The notes beneath the pieces are model-generated. The model was not told the DNA's origin and did not search any database. It saw only the letters and a list, made by a program, of their open reading frames with translations. From an uncultured Gemmatimonadota bacterium (lineage in GTDB: Bacteria > Gemmatimonadota > Gemmatimonadetes > Gemmatimonadales > GWC2-71-9), in assembly GCA_913009915.1 (NCBI GenBank), contig CAJVYZ010000242.1:1-5224 (forward strand): a stretch of DNA of 5,224 nucleotides, in the 5' to 3' direction. Position numbers and translations under genes: made by a program. Shown piece after piece: positions 1-5,224 of this stretch (positions within the stretch are counted from its first letter, which is position 1; each line of letters opens with the position of its first letter).

Positions 1-414
1 CGCCGTTGCCAGCCGGAGCGCCACGTGGCTCTTTGAGCTGCTGCCGCCGGTGGTGCCGGTGGTCGCGGTATCAACGAACTCGACGCCCGCCCCACCGAAC
101 AGTCGCCATCCCCTGACGGGATGCAGGAACACTCCGGCAACGGCCAATCCGTTCCTCTTGAAATCACCGAAGGTCATGTCCGCCATCAGGCCCACCCCAA
201 TCAGCTGGGAAAGTCTGCGTTCGTAGTCGGCACCGGCCGCGAACGTAGTCGAAGTGTGGTCGGCGAATTCGGTTGCGGCTCCAGCGAACAGCCCTATGTG
301 ATTGCGGTGATGAACCGCGCGGCCATGGCTCTCGCTCTGGGCCGCTACTGGAGAAGACGTGAGGCAGCTCAGCAAGCAAGACGTCAGCAGCGCACGGCAC
401 AATGTATCAGTCAT
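1..414 (-). CDS. Small outer-membrane beta-barrel protein, N-terminal part (runs off left edge)
   Basis: This open frame begins at ATG 414-412 and stays open to base 1, giving 138 residues with no stop. Residues 1-25 look like a signal peptide: a short polar start, a Leu/Cys/Ser-rich core, and a likely cut after VAA before Q26. From about residue 35 there are alternating polar/hydrophobic strands with glycine and aromatic residues (HIGLFAGAATEF, FAAGADYERRL, LIGVGLMADMTFG, GLAVAGVFLHP, WRLFGGAGVEF), separated by short turns. This is the usual look of small OmpA/OmpW-like barrels. A Thr/Gly/Ser-rich loop follows near residues 115-128. Cys13 sits in LTSC, which resembles a lipobox, but the hydrophobic stretch before it is very short, so I prefer ordinary cleavage. 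No Shine-Dalgarno is visible before the ATG; the frame stays open upstream (GTG at 465-463), so the start is moderately sure. It follows the sulfatase, separated by a hairpin. Ligand and role are unknown. Confidence 0.72.
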   Translation of the reverse strand, partial: MTDTLCRALLTSCLLSCLTSSPVAAQSESHGRAVHHRNHIGLFAGAATEFADHTSTTFAAGADYERRLSQLIGVGLMADMTFGDFKRNGLAVAGVFLHPVRGWRLFGGAGVEFVDTATTGTTGGSSSKSHVALRLATA

Positions 415-428
415 TCGACGACGGGGGC

Positions 429-480
429 GAGTGGCCAATAGCCGGTAACGTGATGAAACCTCCACGGCTCTTGGCCACTC
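429..480 (-). terminator. Intergenic hairpin after the sulfatase gene (terminator or attenuator)
   Basis: A perfect 10-bp inverted repeat (GAGTGGCCAA at 429-438, TTGGCCACTC at 471-480) encloses a second 5-bp one (AGCCG at 440-444, CGGCT at 465-469). The two are separated by a single T/C mismatch, so the RNA could form a stem of about 15 pairs with a 20-nt loop. It starts 7 nt after the sulfatase stop codon and ends 14 nt before the next gene's ATG. No T-run follows on either strand, so it is not a textbook intrinsic terminator. It may instead limit read-through, protect the 3' end of the sulfatase message, or affect translation of the following gene. Confidence 0.5.
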
Positions 481-487
481 CCACTGG

Positions 488-2014
488 CTATCGCCCCGTC
501 CCTTGCTGTTGCAATTCCTGCAACACCTGATCGACGCTCAAGGATGATCCTCGCACCGGCGGGAACTCCTGGAATGTCGCCAAGAATCGTGCTACGTACT
601 GTTGCGCCGGGACGTAGGTCCACATCTGGTCGACCGCCCACCGCAGGTACATTTGGGACTCTAGCCACATGCGCTCGTAAGGGTCGGCCCGGAGATTGAT
701 GACCACCGGCCAGGCGCGCTTGACGCGCACCGCCTCGTTGATGGGTCCCTCGAGCAGGGTGAAGTGCAGCTTCCAGTTCCGTACCCTAACGGCATTGAGA
801 CTGCCCGCCTGATCGAAGTAGTAGATGGATTCGCGAGGTGACCCATCTTCCTGACCCTGGAAGAACGGCATCAGGTTGTACCCGTCCAGATGGACCTTGA
901 AGTTCTTGTCGCCTACCTGATAGCCCTCAAGCAACTTGTCCGTGATGTCGGGATCTCCAGCTGCGGCCACCAGCGTCGGCATTATGTCTTCATGTGAGAA
1001 GATGTCGTTGTAGATGGTCCCCGGCTCGATGACGCCGGGCCAGCGGATCAACGAAGGCGCCCGAAAGCCACCCTCCCAGGTGGTGCCCTTCTCTCCGTGA
1101 AACGGTGTTATGCCACCATCCGGCCACGTGAAAGTCTCGGCGCCGTTGTCGGTCGAGTACATGACGATGGTGTTATCGGTAATACCGAGTTCGTCCAATT
1201 TCGCAAGCAGAATACCCACGTGGCCGTCGTGCTCGACCATGCCGTCTGGATAGAGTCCTATGCCGGTTACCCCCACGCTCTCTTCCTTGAGCCGGGTCCA
1301 GACGTGCATTCGGGTGGCGCTGAACCACACGAAGAACGGTTGGTTCCGCGCGTGCGCCTGTTCGATGAAGTCGAGGGCGGCTCCGAGGAATTCCTCATCG
1401 ACGGTCTCCATCCGTTTCTGGGTGAGAGGCCCGGTATCCTCGATACGACCGTCGAAGTAGCTGTGTATGACACCGCGCGGTCCGAACTGCTCTTTGAACG
1501 CGGGGTCCTGTGGGTAGTAGTAAGTCTCTGGTTCTTCTTCGGCGTTCAGGTGATAGAGGTTGCCGAAGAATTCGTCGAACCCGTGGTTGGTCGGGAGGTG
1601 CATGTCCTGGTCGCCCAGGTGGTTCTTGCCGAACTGGCCAGACGTGTAGCCCATCGGCTTCAGCAGCTCGGCAATGGTGGGCATGCCGTCCTGGATTCCC
1701 TGCTCCGAGCCTGGCATCCCGATTGTGAGGAGGCCCGTCCGGAACGGATGCTGCCCAAGAATGAACGCCGCCCGGCCGGCGGTACAGGACTGTTGCGAAT
1801 ACCAGTCGGTAAACATCGCTCCTTCGTCGGCGATGCGGTCGATGTTGGGTGTCTCATAGCCCATGATGCCCTGGTTGTACACACTGAGGTTGCTCCAACC
1901 GATGTCGTCACCCCAAATCACCAGGATGTTGGGCTTGTCTTGCGCCGGTGCCGACGCTGCCGTCAAGAATATCAAGGCAAGCGATGCGACGAAGGTTCGT
2001 GCCACTCTGGTCAT
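488..2014 (-). CDS. Periplasmic type I (formylglycine) sulfatase, arylsulfatase-like
   Basis: The product is 508 residues and hydrolyses a sulfate ester. A signal peptide spans residues 1-24 (MTRVARTF start, hydrophobic LALIFL core, cut near SAPA before Q25), so the enzyme should act in the periplasm or outside. The family's active-site set is complete: D36-D37 in IWGDDIGW, the CTAGR motif with C77 as the formylglycine precursor and R81, K130 and H132 in GKNHLG, H237, D289-N290 in STDNG, and K309 in HGEKGTTWEGG. The C-terminal subdomain is present (HEDIMPTLVAAAGD about 341-354, LDGYNLMPF about 377-385, NLRADPYER about 440-448), ending in a segment with PAQQYVARFLATFQEFPP. The 2014 start is preferred because it gives a clean signal peptide and has GAGG nine bases upstream. 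An in-frame ATG at 2074-2072 would add 20 polar residues and overlaps the preceding stop. CTAGR with Cys implies maturation by an FGE or anSME encoded elsewhere. The substrate is not predictable. Confidence 0.95.
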   Translation of the reverse strand: MTRVARTFVASLALIFLTAASAPAQDKPNILVIWGDDIGWSNLSVYNQGIMGYETPNIDRIADEGAMFTDWYSQQSCTAGRAAFILGQHPFRTGLLTIGMPGSEQGIQDGMPTIAELLKPMGYTSGQFGKNHLGDQDMHLPTNHGFDEFFGNLYHLNAEEEPETYYYPQDPAFKEQFGPRGVIHSYFDGRIEDTGPLTQKRMETVDEEFLGAALDFIEQAHARNQPFFVWFSATRMHVWTRLKEESVGVTGIGLYPDGMVEHDGHVGILLAKLDELGITDNTIVMYSTDNGAETFTWPDGGITPFHGEKGTTWEGGFRAPSLIRWPGVIEPGTIYNDIFSHEDIMPTLVAAAGDPDITDKLLEGYQVGDKNFKVHLDGYNLMPFFQGQEDGSPRESIYYFDQAGSLNAVRVRNWKLHFTLLEGPINEAVRVKRAWPVVINLRADPYERMWLESQMYLRWAVDQMWTYVPAQQYVARFLATFQEFPPVRGSSLSVDQVLQELQQQGTGR

Positions 2015-2023
2015 TGCTTCGTA

Positions 2024-2027
2024 CCTC
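2024..2027 (-). promoter_or_regulatory. Ribosome binding site deciding the sulfatase start
   Basis: Minus-strand GAGG lies nine bases before ATG 2014. It supports this start over the in-frame ATG at 2074, which lacks an equally good purine tract. Confidence 0.55.
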
Positions 2028-2034
2028 GAGTTGT

Positions 2035-2053
2035 GGTTCGGTGATTTCGAACC
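2035..2053 (-). repeat. Inverted repeat (hairpin) upstream of the sulfatase gene
   Basis: GGTTCG (2035-2040) and CGAACC (2048-2053) form a perfect 6-bp inverted repeat with a 7-nt loop, inside the 56-bp gap between the membrane-protein gene and the sulfatase. In the mRNA it would end seven bases before the GAGG ribosome binding site and leave that site free. It could act as a processing or pausing element or as a small operator. Stems of this size also occur by chance. Confidence 0.35.
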
Positions 2054-2070
2054 GTAAACGTGTATTTCAT

Positions 2071-2610
2071 TCATGAACCGACCGCCGGGAAGGTCGCCGT
2101 GGCCCGGTGGACAAACAGACTCCGCAGCTTGTCCCAAAACGCTCCGCCCAGAACGAACAGACTCACGATCATGATGACGTCGCCGGTCGCGGCGTACCAC
2201 AGGCGGTTCGCCTCATACCCCGGCAAGTGGCCGCCCACATAGGGCAAGGCCCACCCGAACAGCACCGGCACCAGGAACAGCACCAGCCCGACGCGATACC
2301 GCGTCCGGCTCACCTGCTCGGCCGGCCCGTGCTCCTTGAAGAACGCCCCCAGCCGCCGCTTGACGCCGCCCACCAGGGCGTCGAACCCGGCCTTGCCCAG
2401 AATGGCCACGGCGGCCAGGATGGCCAGTTCGGGGACTCCCAGCAGCAGCAGGCCGGTGAGCGTCGCCTTGACCCCGGGCGCCAGATCGCTGCGGGTCACC
2501 AGGGGCACCGCCAAGGGCGCCATTTGGCCCACTACGAACACGGTGGTCCCGAAGATCATCCGTCCCCTCGGGGTCGGTGCCGCGGCGATCGGTTCCGTCA
2601 GTGTGTTCAT
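2071..2610 (-). CDS. Four-helix inner-membrane protein with an internal duplication
   Basis: The product is 179 residues of unknown function. Four hydrophobic segments are visible at about residues 18-39, 47-72, 105-126 and 140-158, so it should sit in the cytoplasmic membrane. The two halves resemble each other: a helix starting near R-x-G/R-x-x-x-G, a proline-containing loop (LVTRSDLAPG; YVGGHLPG), a second helix with a conserved Gly-acid region, then ILGKAGFDAL in the first half and VLGGAFWDKL in the second. A basic segment (KRRLGAFFKEHG, about 84-95) links the halves. From memory it resembles uncharacterised proteins annotated as transporter suffix domain proteins; I could not check this. 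There is no cleavable signal peptide. The ATG at 2610 has a G-rich tract (GGGGGA) nine bases upstream. It lies 30 bp after the barrel gene and 56 bp before the sulfatase, consistent with co-transcription. It could be a transport accessory or a membrane partner of the barrel. Confidence 0.8.
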   Translation of the reverse strand: MNTLTEPIAAAPTPRGRMIFGTTVFVVGQMAPLAVPLVTRSDLAPGVKATLTGLLLLGVPELAILAAVAILGKAGFDALVGGVKRRLGAFFKEHGPAEQVSRTRYRVGLVLFLVPVLFGWALPYVGGHLPGYEANRLWYAATGDVIMIVSLFVLGGAFWDKLRSLFVHRATATFPAVGS

Positions 2611-2640
2611 GCCGGACCATCCCCCACCAGGGCAGAGATG

Positions 2641-3510
2641 CTAGCCGACCGGGATGGTGTAGGAGACGTTGAGACGGATCTTGTTCTTGGCTATGGCCCC
2701 CGGCCAATCGTCGGTGCCGAATTCCGTGGCGTACTCGAAGTAGAAGTTCCAGGAGTTGCTGGGGCGTACCAGTACATAGCCGACACGCCCACCCACCGGG
2801 ACCTTCCAGTCACCGAACTCCCAGCTGTGCAGTATCGCCATGTCGTTGGTCCCCAGGTACCAGCCCTTGCCCAGCTGAACGTTGACGAACGGGTTGATCA
2901 CCAGCGGGTTGGCGCCGGTTTCGGTCATGCCGGTCGGTATCGGTTGGTCGGGGTCCACCACGTCACGCTTGCCCCACGTCTGCTGCAGCAGTAGTCCCGC
3001 CATCACTTTTTCGTTGAACAACCGCTGAATCACGGCTCCCGCCAGGCCGTAGGCCCAGGTGTTGCTCCCCACTTTGATGCTGCCGGGGATCACCACGTCG
3101 GGACCGATGCCGGCACGGCCGGTGGACCACTCCAACGGGACGATGAGCGCGAACACATCCGTGGGCGCCAGGCCCCACTCCCCGTCCTTGTTTTCGGTAT
3201 AGCGCATGGTGAGCCGCGGCAGAATGGTGACGCCACCTCCGGCTGCTCCCCCAGCGATCGGAACCGGCGCCACGATCCGCAGTTGGAAGAAGCCCTTGTT
3301 GCCTTCCGGGCGGACGAAGCCGTTGGCCAGCGTGTCACGCCTGTAGTCGGTGTTGGCCTGGTAGGCGAACTGAAAGGACCACTGGGAAGCGGTGTTGTCG
3401 AGCGCCATTGATTCGCGGCTCTGCTCCTGAGCCTCGGCGCCGGTCACCAGCAGGAAGGCACACAAGCCACCAATCGAAAGTCCTGCGACACTTCGCATCG
3501 AATATCTCAC
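2641..3510 (-). CDS. Outer-membrane beta-barrel protein, porin-like or phenol-degradation MetA-like
   Basis: The product is 289 residues. A signal peptide covers about residues 1-27 (hydrophobic LSIGGLCAFLLVTG core, cut at AEA before Q28). The rest is a run of amphipathic beta strands rich in Gly, Trp, Tyr and Phe, such as SQWSFQFAYQANTDY, GFFQLRIVAPVPI, TILPRLTMRY, NTWAYGLAGAVIQRLF, GWYLGTNDMAI, WKVPVGGRVGYVL, SWNFYFEYATEFG and KIRLNVSYTIP. The pattern recalls the MetA/neuromedin-U-like barrels found beside catabolic genes, possibly channels for hydrophobic substrates; this family match is from memory. The protein ends in TIPVG, without the terminal aromatic residue usual in a BAM signal. 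The start is GTG at 3510-3508 with GGAG ten bases upstream; ATG 3498-3496, four codons in, is the alternative. Its position between the ABM-fold gene and the membrane protein suggests it delivers or exports the compound the operon handles. Confidence 0.85.
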   Translation of the reverse strand: MRYSMRSVAGLSIGGLCAFLLVTGAEAQEQSRESMALDNTASQWSFQFAYQANTDYRRDTLANGFVRPEGNKGFFQLRIVAPVPIAGGAAGGGVTILPRLTMRYTENKDGEWGLAPTDVFALIVPLEWSTGRAGIGPDVVIPGSIKVGSNTWAYGLAGAVIQRLFNEKVMAGLLLQQTWGKRDVVDPDQPIPTGMTETGANPLVINPFVNVQLGKGWYLGTNDMAILHSWEFGDWKVPVGGRVGYVLVRPSNSWNFYFEYATEFGTDDWPGAIAKNKIRLNVSYTIPVG

Positions 3511-3529
3511 TCTGCGTTTTCTCCGTATG

Positions 3530-3548
3530 GTTGCCGAATAGTTGCCGA
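3530..3548. repeat. Short direct repeat GTTGCCGA x2 before the barrel gene
   Basis: GTTGCCGA occurs at 3530-3537 and 3541-3548, about one helical turn (11 bp) apart, in the 54-bp gap between the ABM-fold gene and the barrel gene. The spacing would put both copies on the same face of the helix, as for a dimeric DNA-binding protein. Chance is a real alternative for 8-bp copies. Confidence 0.35.
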
Positions 3549-3564
3549 TATCTGGTGTCCTGAC

Positions 3565-3906
3565 TCAGCCCTGTCCCCTGCTAGGGAGTTGATCCCGGAG
3601 GAGGGCCAACTGATCGGATTCGTCACTGGTGACGACTCGGGCTTCCTTAAGCTCACCAAGCACTCGAATGGCGCCGAGCAGAGCCCGGAAACTGTCCGAG
3701 GCGAGGCGGTCGGACAGCCCACCCAGAGTTTCCCACCGTTCGAGCCACAGGAATCGATCCTCCGCCCCGGTGCGGTGGAACAGCCCCGAGACCTCGGCCG
3801 GGTCGTCCCCGACGACCGGGGCGCCAGGCCGAAGCTCGTCCACCGCCTGAACAAACTCCTCCTGCTTGTCAGGCCGGATCTGGATCATGATTTCGAGCCC
3901 GTACAC
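3565..3906 (-). CDS. Small ABM-fold protein (antibiotic biosynthesis monooxygenase-like)
   Basis: From GTG 3906 the product is 113 residues, cytoplasmic, with no signal or membrane segment. The order of elements fits the ferredoxin-like ABM fold: strand YGLEIMIQIRP followed by helix DKQEEFVQAVDEL, strand VSGLFHRTG, strand RFLWLERWE, helix LGGLSDRLASDSFRALLGAIRVLG, and a final strand EARVVTSD. The family includes cofactor-free monooxygenases acting on quinol- or polyketide-like substrates, heme-degrading enzymes, and many members of unknown activity. Catalysis cannot be assigned here. Start choice is uncertain. ATG 3888 would cut into the first strand. TTG 3972 would add a Trp/Arg-rich 22-residue head that fits no family member I know. 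GTG 3906 keeps the strand intact, but its Shine-Dalgarno is poor. It is the first gene of the likely operon, and the barrel gene follows after 54 bp. Confidence 0.78.
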   Translation of the reverse strand: MYGLEIMIQIRPDKQEEFVQAVDELRPGAPVVGDDPAEVSGLFHRTGAEDRFLWLERWETLGGLSDRLASDSFRALLGAIRVLGELKEARVVTSDESDQLALLRDQLPSRGQG

Positions 3907-3953
3907 CGATCGGTAGTCCAGGATTGAGGGAGGTCGTGACTGCCTCCGCCATA

Positions 3954-3969
3954 GACAGGTTTGGTGCCA
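3954..3969 (-). promoter_or_regulatory. Weak candidate sigma-54 (-24/-12) promoter for the operon
   Basis: Minus-strand TGGCACC-AAAC-CTGTC has a perfect TGGCAC -24 half. The -12 half reads CTGTC instead of TTGCA/T, with the key GC replaced by GT. It would start transcription near 3943, about 37 nt before GTG 3906 and about 150 bp from the repeat cluster at 4073-4114, a usual distance for a sigma-54 enhancer. A 12-bp quasi-palindrome (AAGGG-AG-CCCTT, 3971-3982) abuts it. The -12 mismatch keeps confidence low. Confidence 0.25.
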
Positions 3970-4072
3970 CAAGGGAGCCCTTTGCCAGGCGACCGTTGTA
4001 ACAGTATGTGAGGTAAAGACTTATGGGGACAGCCCACAGAGAAACTCCGGGGGAACCAGGATCTTCTGGGTC

Positions 4073-4114
4073 ACGGAATATCGTATGGCACGACATTTCG
4101 TGCCGGAATATCGT
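4073..4114. promoter_or_regulatory. Cluster of three 12-bp quasi-palindromes, likely activator binding sites
   Basis: On the plus strand the sites read ACGGAATATCGT (4073-4084), ACGACATTTCGT (4090-4101) and CCGGAATATCGT (4103-4114). The outer two share a 12-bp identical core, CGGAATATCGTA, repeated exactly 30 bp apart. The middle one lies within a perfect inverted repeat, GGCACGA-CATT-TCGTGCC (4087-4104). All three fit an ACGA-N4-TCGT type half-site pattern. The cluster begins just after the regulator's stop codon and lies upstream of the ABM-fold gene. The FhlA site in E. coli, as I recall it (CATTTCGTACGAAATG), shares CATTTCGT and CG-A-AT elements with 4094-4108. That suits the FhlA-like HTH of the adjacent protein. 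The inverted repeat could also be the regulator's terminator, but no T-run follows. Confidence 0.5.
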
Positions 4115-4116
4115 AC

Positions 4117-5224
4117 CTAGGGCCGCGGAGAGGGGGTCTTCTTGTACTCGGCCTGGTCGATGCCCAGCTTGTTCATTCGCGACCGGAGGGTGCTGGGGTG
4201 GATTCCCAACACCCCGGCGGCACCGCCGGCCCCCGCGACCCGGCCACGGGTAGAGCGAAGGACAGCCAGGATGTGGCTACGCTCGACCTCGACCAGCGAT
4301 CTCAGGACCGACGAGTGAGACGCCGATCCAGCCTCGGGCACGGTCGCAGGAGCGGCAAGGCTGTCGATCTCCAACACGGAACCCACGGAGGTGATGACGG
4401 CGCGCTCGAGCACGTTCTGCAACTCGCGAACGTTCCCCGGCCAGGGATACTCGTTCAATCGTCGCAGCGTGGACGGCGAGATCTCGGACACCTCCTTGCC
4501 GGAACGCTCGGCGTAGTGGCGAACGAAGTGCGCTACCAGGAGCGGGATGTCCTCGGTACGTTCTCTGAGAGGCGGCACGCTGATCGGGTACACATTGAGC
4601 CGGTAGAACAGATCCTCCCGGAAACGGCCGGCATCAACCTCGCCCTTCAGGCCACGGTTGGTGGCTGCGATGATCCGGACATCCACCGTTCGTGTCCGCG
4701 AGCTTCCCACACGCTCGAACGTCCCGTCTTGGAGCACCCTGAGCAGCCGCACCTGCAATTCGATCGGCAATTCCGCAACCTCGTCGAGCAGAAGGGTGCC
4801 GCCATCGGCCAACTCGAACCGGCCACGTCGCATCTGGTTGGCGCCGGTGAAGGCGCCGCGTTCGTGGCCAAAGCGTTCGCTCTCGATGAGGTTGGCCAGG
4901 AGAGCGGCGCAGTTCACCTTGATGAATGCGGCCTCGGTGCGGCCACTCTTGGTGTGGACCGCGCGAGCCACCAATTCCTTCCCCACGCCGGTCTCGCCTT
5001 CGATGAGGACGGTGGCGTCGGTGCCGGCCACTTGCTCCACGCGGTGCAGCACGTAGCGCAACGCGTCGCTCTCCCCGATCATTTCCTCGAACCCGTGCGA
5101 CGAGAGCACCTCGGCGCGCAAGTAGAGGTTCTCTTCGGCCAGCCGGTCCTTGAGCCGTTTTAACTCGGCGAGCGCCTGGTCGCGAGCCTCCTCGGCCTCG
5201 ACGCGGTCGGTCAGGTCGGCCCCG
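4117..5224 (-). CDS. Sigma-54-dependent transcriptional activator, C-terminal part (runs off right edge)
   Basis: There are 368 residues from the right edge to the TAG at 4119-4117; the N-terminus lies outside. Residues 1-10 ([10 protein letters not shown]) resemble the end of a PAS domain. A coiled coil follows ([14 protein letters not shown], continuing to about 37), then the AAA+ domain: Walker A GETGVGKE at 76-83, GAFTGA loop at 123-128, Walker [10 protein letters not shown] at 141-149, sensor I AATN at 186-189, arginine-finger segment FREDLFYR at 201-208, and sensor II PGNVREL at 262-268. An intact GAFTGA means it should contact sigma-54 and drive open-complex formation. The C-terminal Fis-type HTH (about 314-354, [23 protein letters not shown]) is of the FhlA/NorR kind. 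One departure is ESERF where ESELF is usual before the GAFTGA loop. No receiver domain is visible, so the signal is probably sensed by the missing N-terminal part. It is codirectional with the sulfatase operon and is its likely regulator. Confidence 0.95.
   Translation of the reverse strand, partial: GADLTDRVEAEEARDQALAELKRLKDRLAEENLYLRAEVLSSHGFEEMIGESDALRYVLHRVEQVAGTDATVLIEGETGVGKELVARAVHTKSGRTEAAFIKVNCAALLANLIESERFGHERGAFTGANQMRRGRFELADGGTLLLDEVAELPIELQVRLLRVLQDGTFERVGSSRTRTVDVRIIAATNRGLKGEVDAGRFREDLFYRLNVYPISVPPLRERTEDIPLLVAHFVRHYAERSGKEVSEISPSTLRRLNEYPWPGNVRELQNVLERAVITSVGSVLEIDSLAAPATVPEAGSASHSSVLRSLVEVERSHILAVLRSTRGRVAGAGGAAGVLGIHPSTLRSRMNKLGIDQAEYKKTPSPRP

Larger units (their letters stand above)
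2011..2070 (-). other. Possible 19-codon leader frame coupled to the sulfatase start
   Basis: An ATG at 2070-2068 follows directly on the TGA (2073-2071) of the membrane-protein gene. It opens a frame beginning MKYTFTVRNH and ending in KQ. Its TGA (2013-2011) overlaps the sulfatase ATG as ATGA. The peptide is basic and polar, with no signal or membrane segment. A frame this short is common by chance, but abutting a stop at one end and overlapping a start at the other would suit ribosome re-initiation or translational coupling. Nothing shows that it is translated. Confidence 0.15.

Noticed and set aside
160..171. GAAATCACCGAA here also occurs on the opposite strand at 2037-2048.
   Set aside because: About one such 12-bp match between strands is expected by chance in a window this size, and one copy is inside coding sequence.
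1097..2044. Long plus-strand open frame of 315 codons opposite the sulfatase.
   Set aside because: It is antisense to a gene with a complete set of catalytic motifs. Its own translation has no domain pattern, and such mirror frames are common in GC-rich DNA.
2107..2994. Plus-strand open frame of 295 codons spanning the membrane-protein gene and part of the barrel gene.
   Set aside because: It crosses two well-supported genes and their junction. The translation is rich in Gln, His, Arg and Pro with no folded-domain signature.
3928..3947. GGAGG/CCTCC hairpin that could hide a Shine-Dalgarno before the ABM-fold gene.
   Set aside because: No start codon lies at a suitable distance after GGAGG, so it is unlikely to be a ribosome binding site. 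A five-pair stem with a nine-base loop is unremarkable.
3869..4096. Minus-strand 75-codon frame across the control region.
   Set aside because: It overlaps the proposed binding sites and the ABM-fold gene start in another frame and has no recognisable domain or ribosome binding site.
4087..4104. The sequence TGGCACG at 4086-4092 read as a sigma-54 promoter on the plus strand.
   Set aside because: The -12 position reads CG instead of GC, no plus-strand gene follows, and the match is explained by the inverted repeat itself.
4198..5163. Plus-strand open frame of 321 codons opposite the sigma-54 activator.
   Set aside because: It lies entirely against an unmistakable AAA+ coding sequence, and its translation is low-complexity without recognisable motifs.

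Overview
All recognisable genes in this window lie on the minus strand, so the biological reading order runs from the right edge to the left. The DNA is GC-rich. Three products carry Sec-type signal peptides ending in an Ala-Gln junction, and two of these look like outer-membrane beta-barrels. Together with a sigma-54 activator this indicates a diderm (Gram-negative) bacterium. The Ala-Gln cleavage style and mix of families would suit Acidobacteriota, Gemmatimonadota or an environmental proteobacterium, but the window does not fix the phylum.

Layout, in transcription order. (1) Right edge to 4117: the C-terminal part of a sigma-54-dependent activator. It has the tail of a PAS-like domain, a coiled-coil linker, a complete AAA+ domain with GAFTGA, and an FhlA/NorR-type Fis helix-turn-helix. 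(2) 4116-3907: a 210-bp control region. Three related 12-bp quasi-palindromes sit just after the regulator's stop codon, and a weak -24/-12-like element lies about 120 bp further downstream. (3) 3906-3565: a small antibiotic-biosynthesis-monooxygenase (ABM) fold protein. (4) 3510-2641: an exported beta-barrel protein. (5) 2610-2071: a four-helix inner-membrane protein built from two copies of a two-helix unit. (6) 2014-488: a periplasmic type I sulfatase with a complete active site. (7) 480-429: a strong intergenic hairpin. (8) 414 to the left edge: the N-terminal 138 residues of a second small outer-membrane beta-barrel.

Gaps between genes 3 to 6 are 54, 30 and 56 bp, so they probably form one operon. 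The simplest reading is a regulated module for a sulfate ester: an outer-membrane channel or barrel, an inner-membrane protein, a secreted sulfatase and a small ABM-type enzyme, controlled by the adjacent activator. The substrate cannot be told from sequence, and no sulfatase-maturation enzyme is present here.

The most interesting unexplained structure is the repeat cluster at 4073-4114, which looks like an upstream activating sequence for the regulator next to it. Other points of interest are a hairpin between the sulfatase and the last gene, a hairpin and a tiny coupled reading frame in front of the sulfatase, and the internal duplication in the membrane protein. No mobile element, CRISPR array, tRNA or rRNA was seen.
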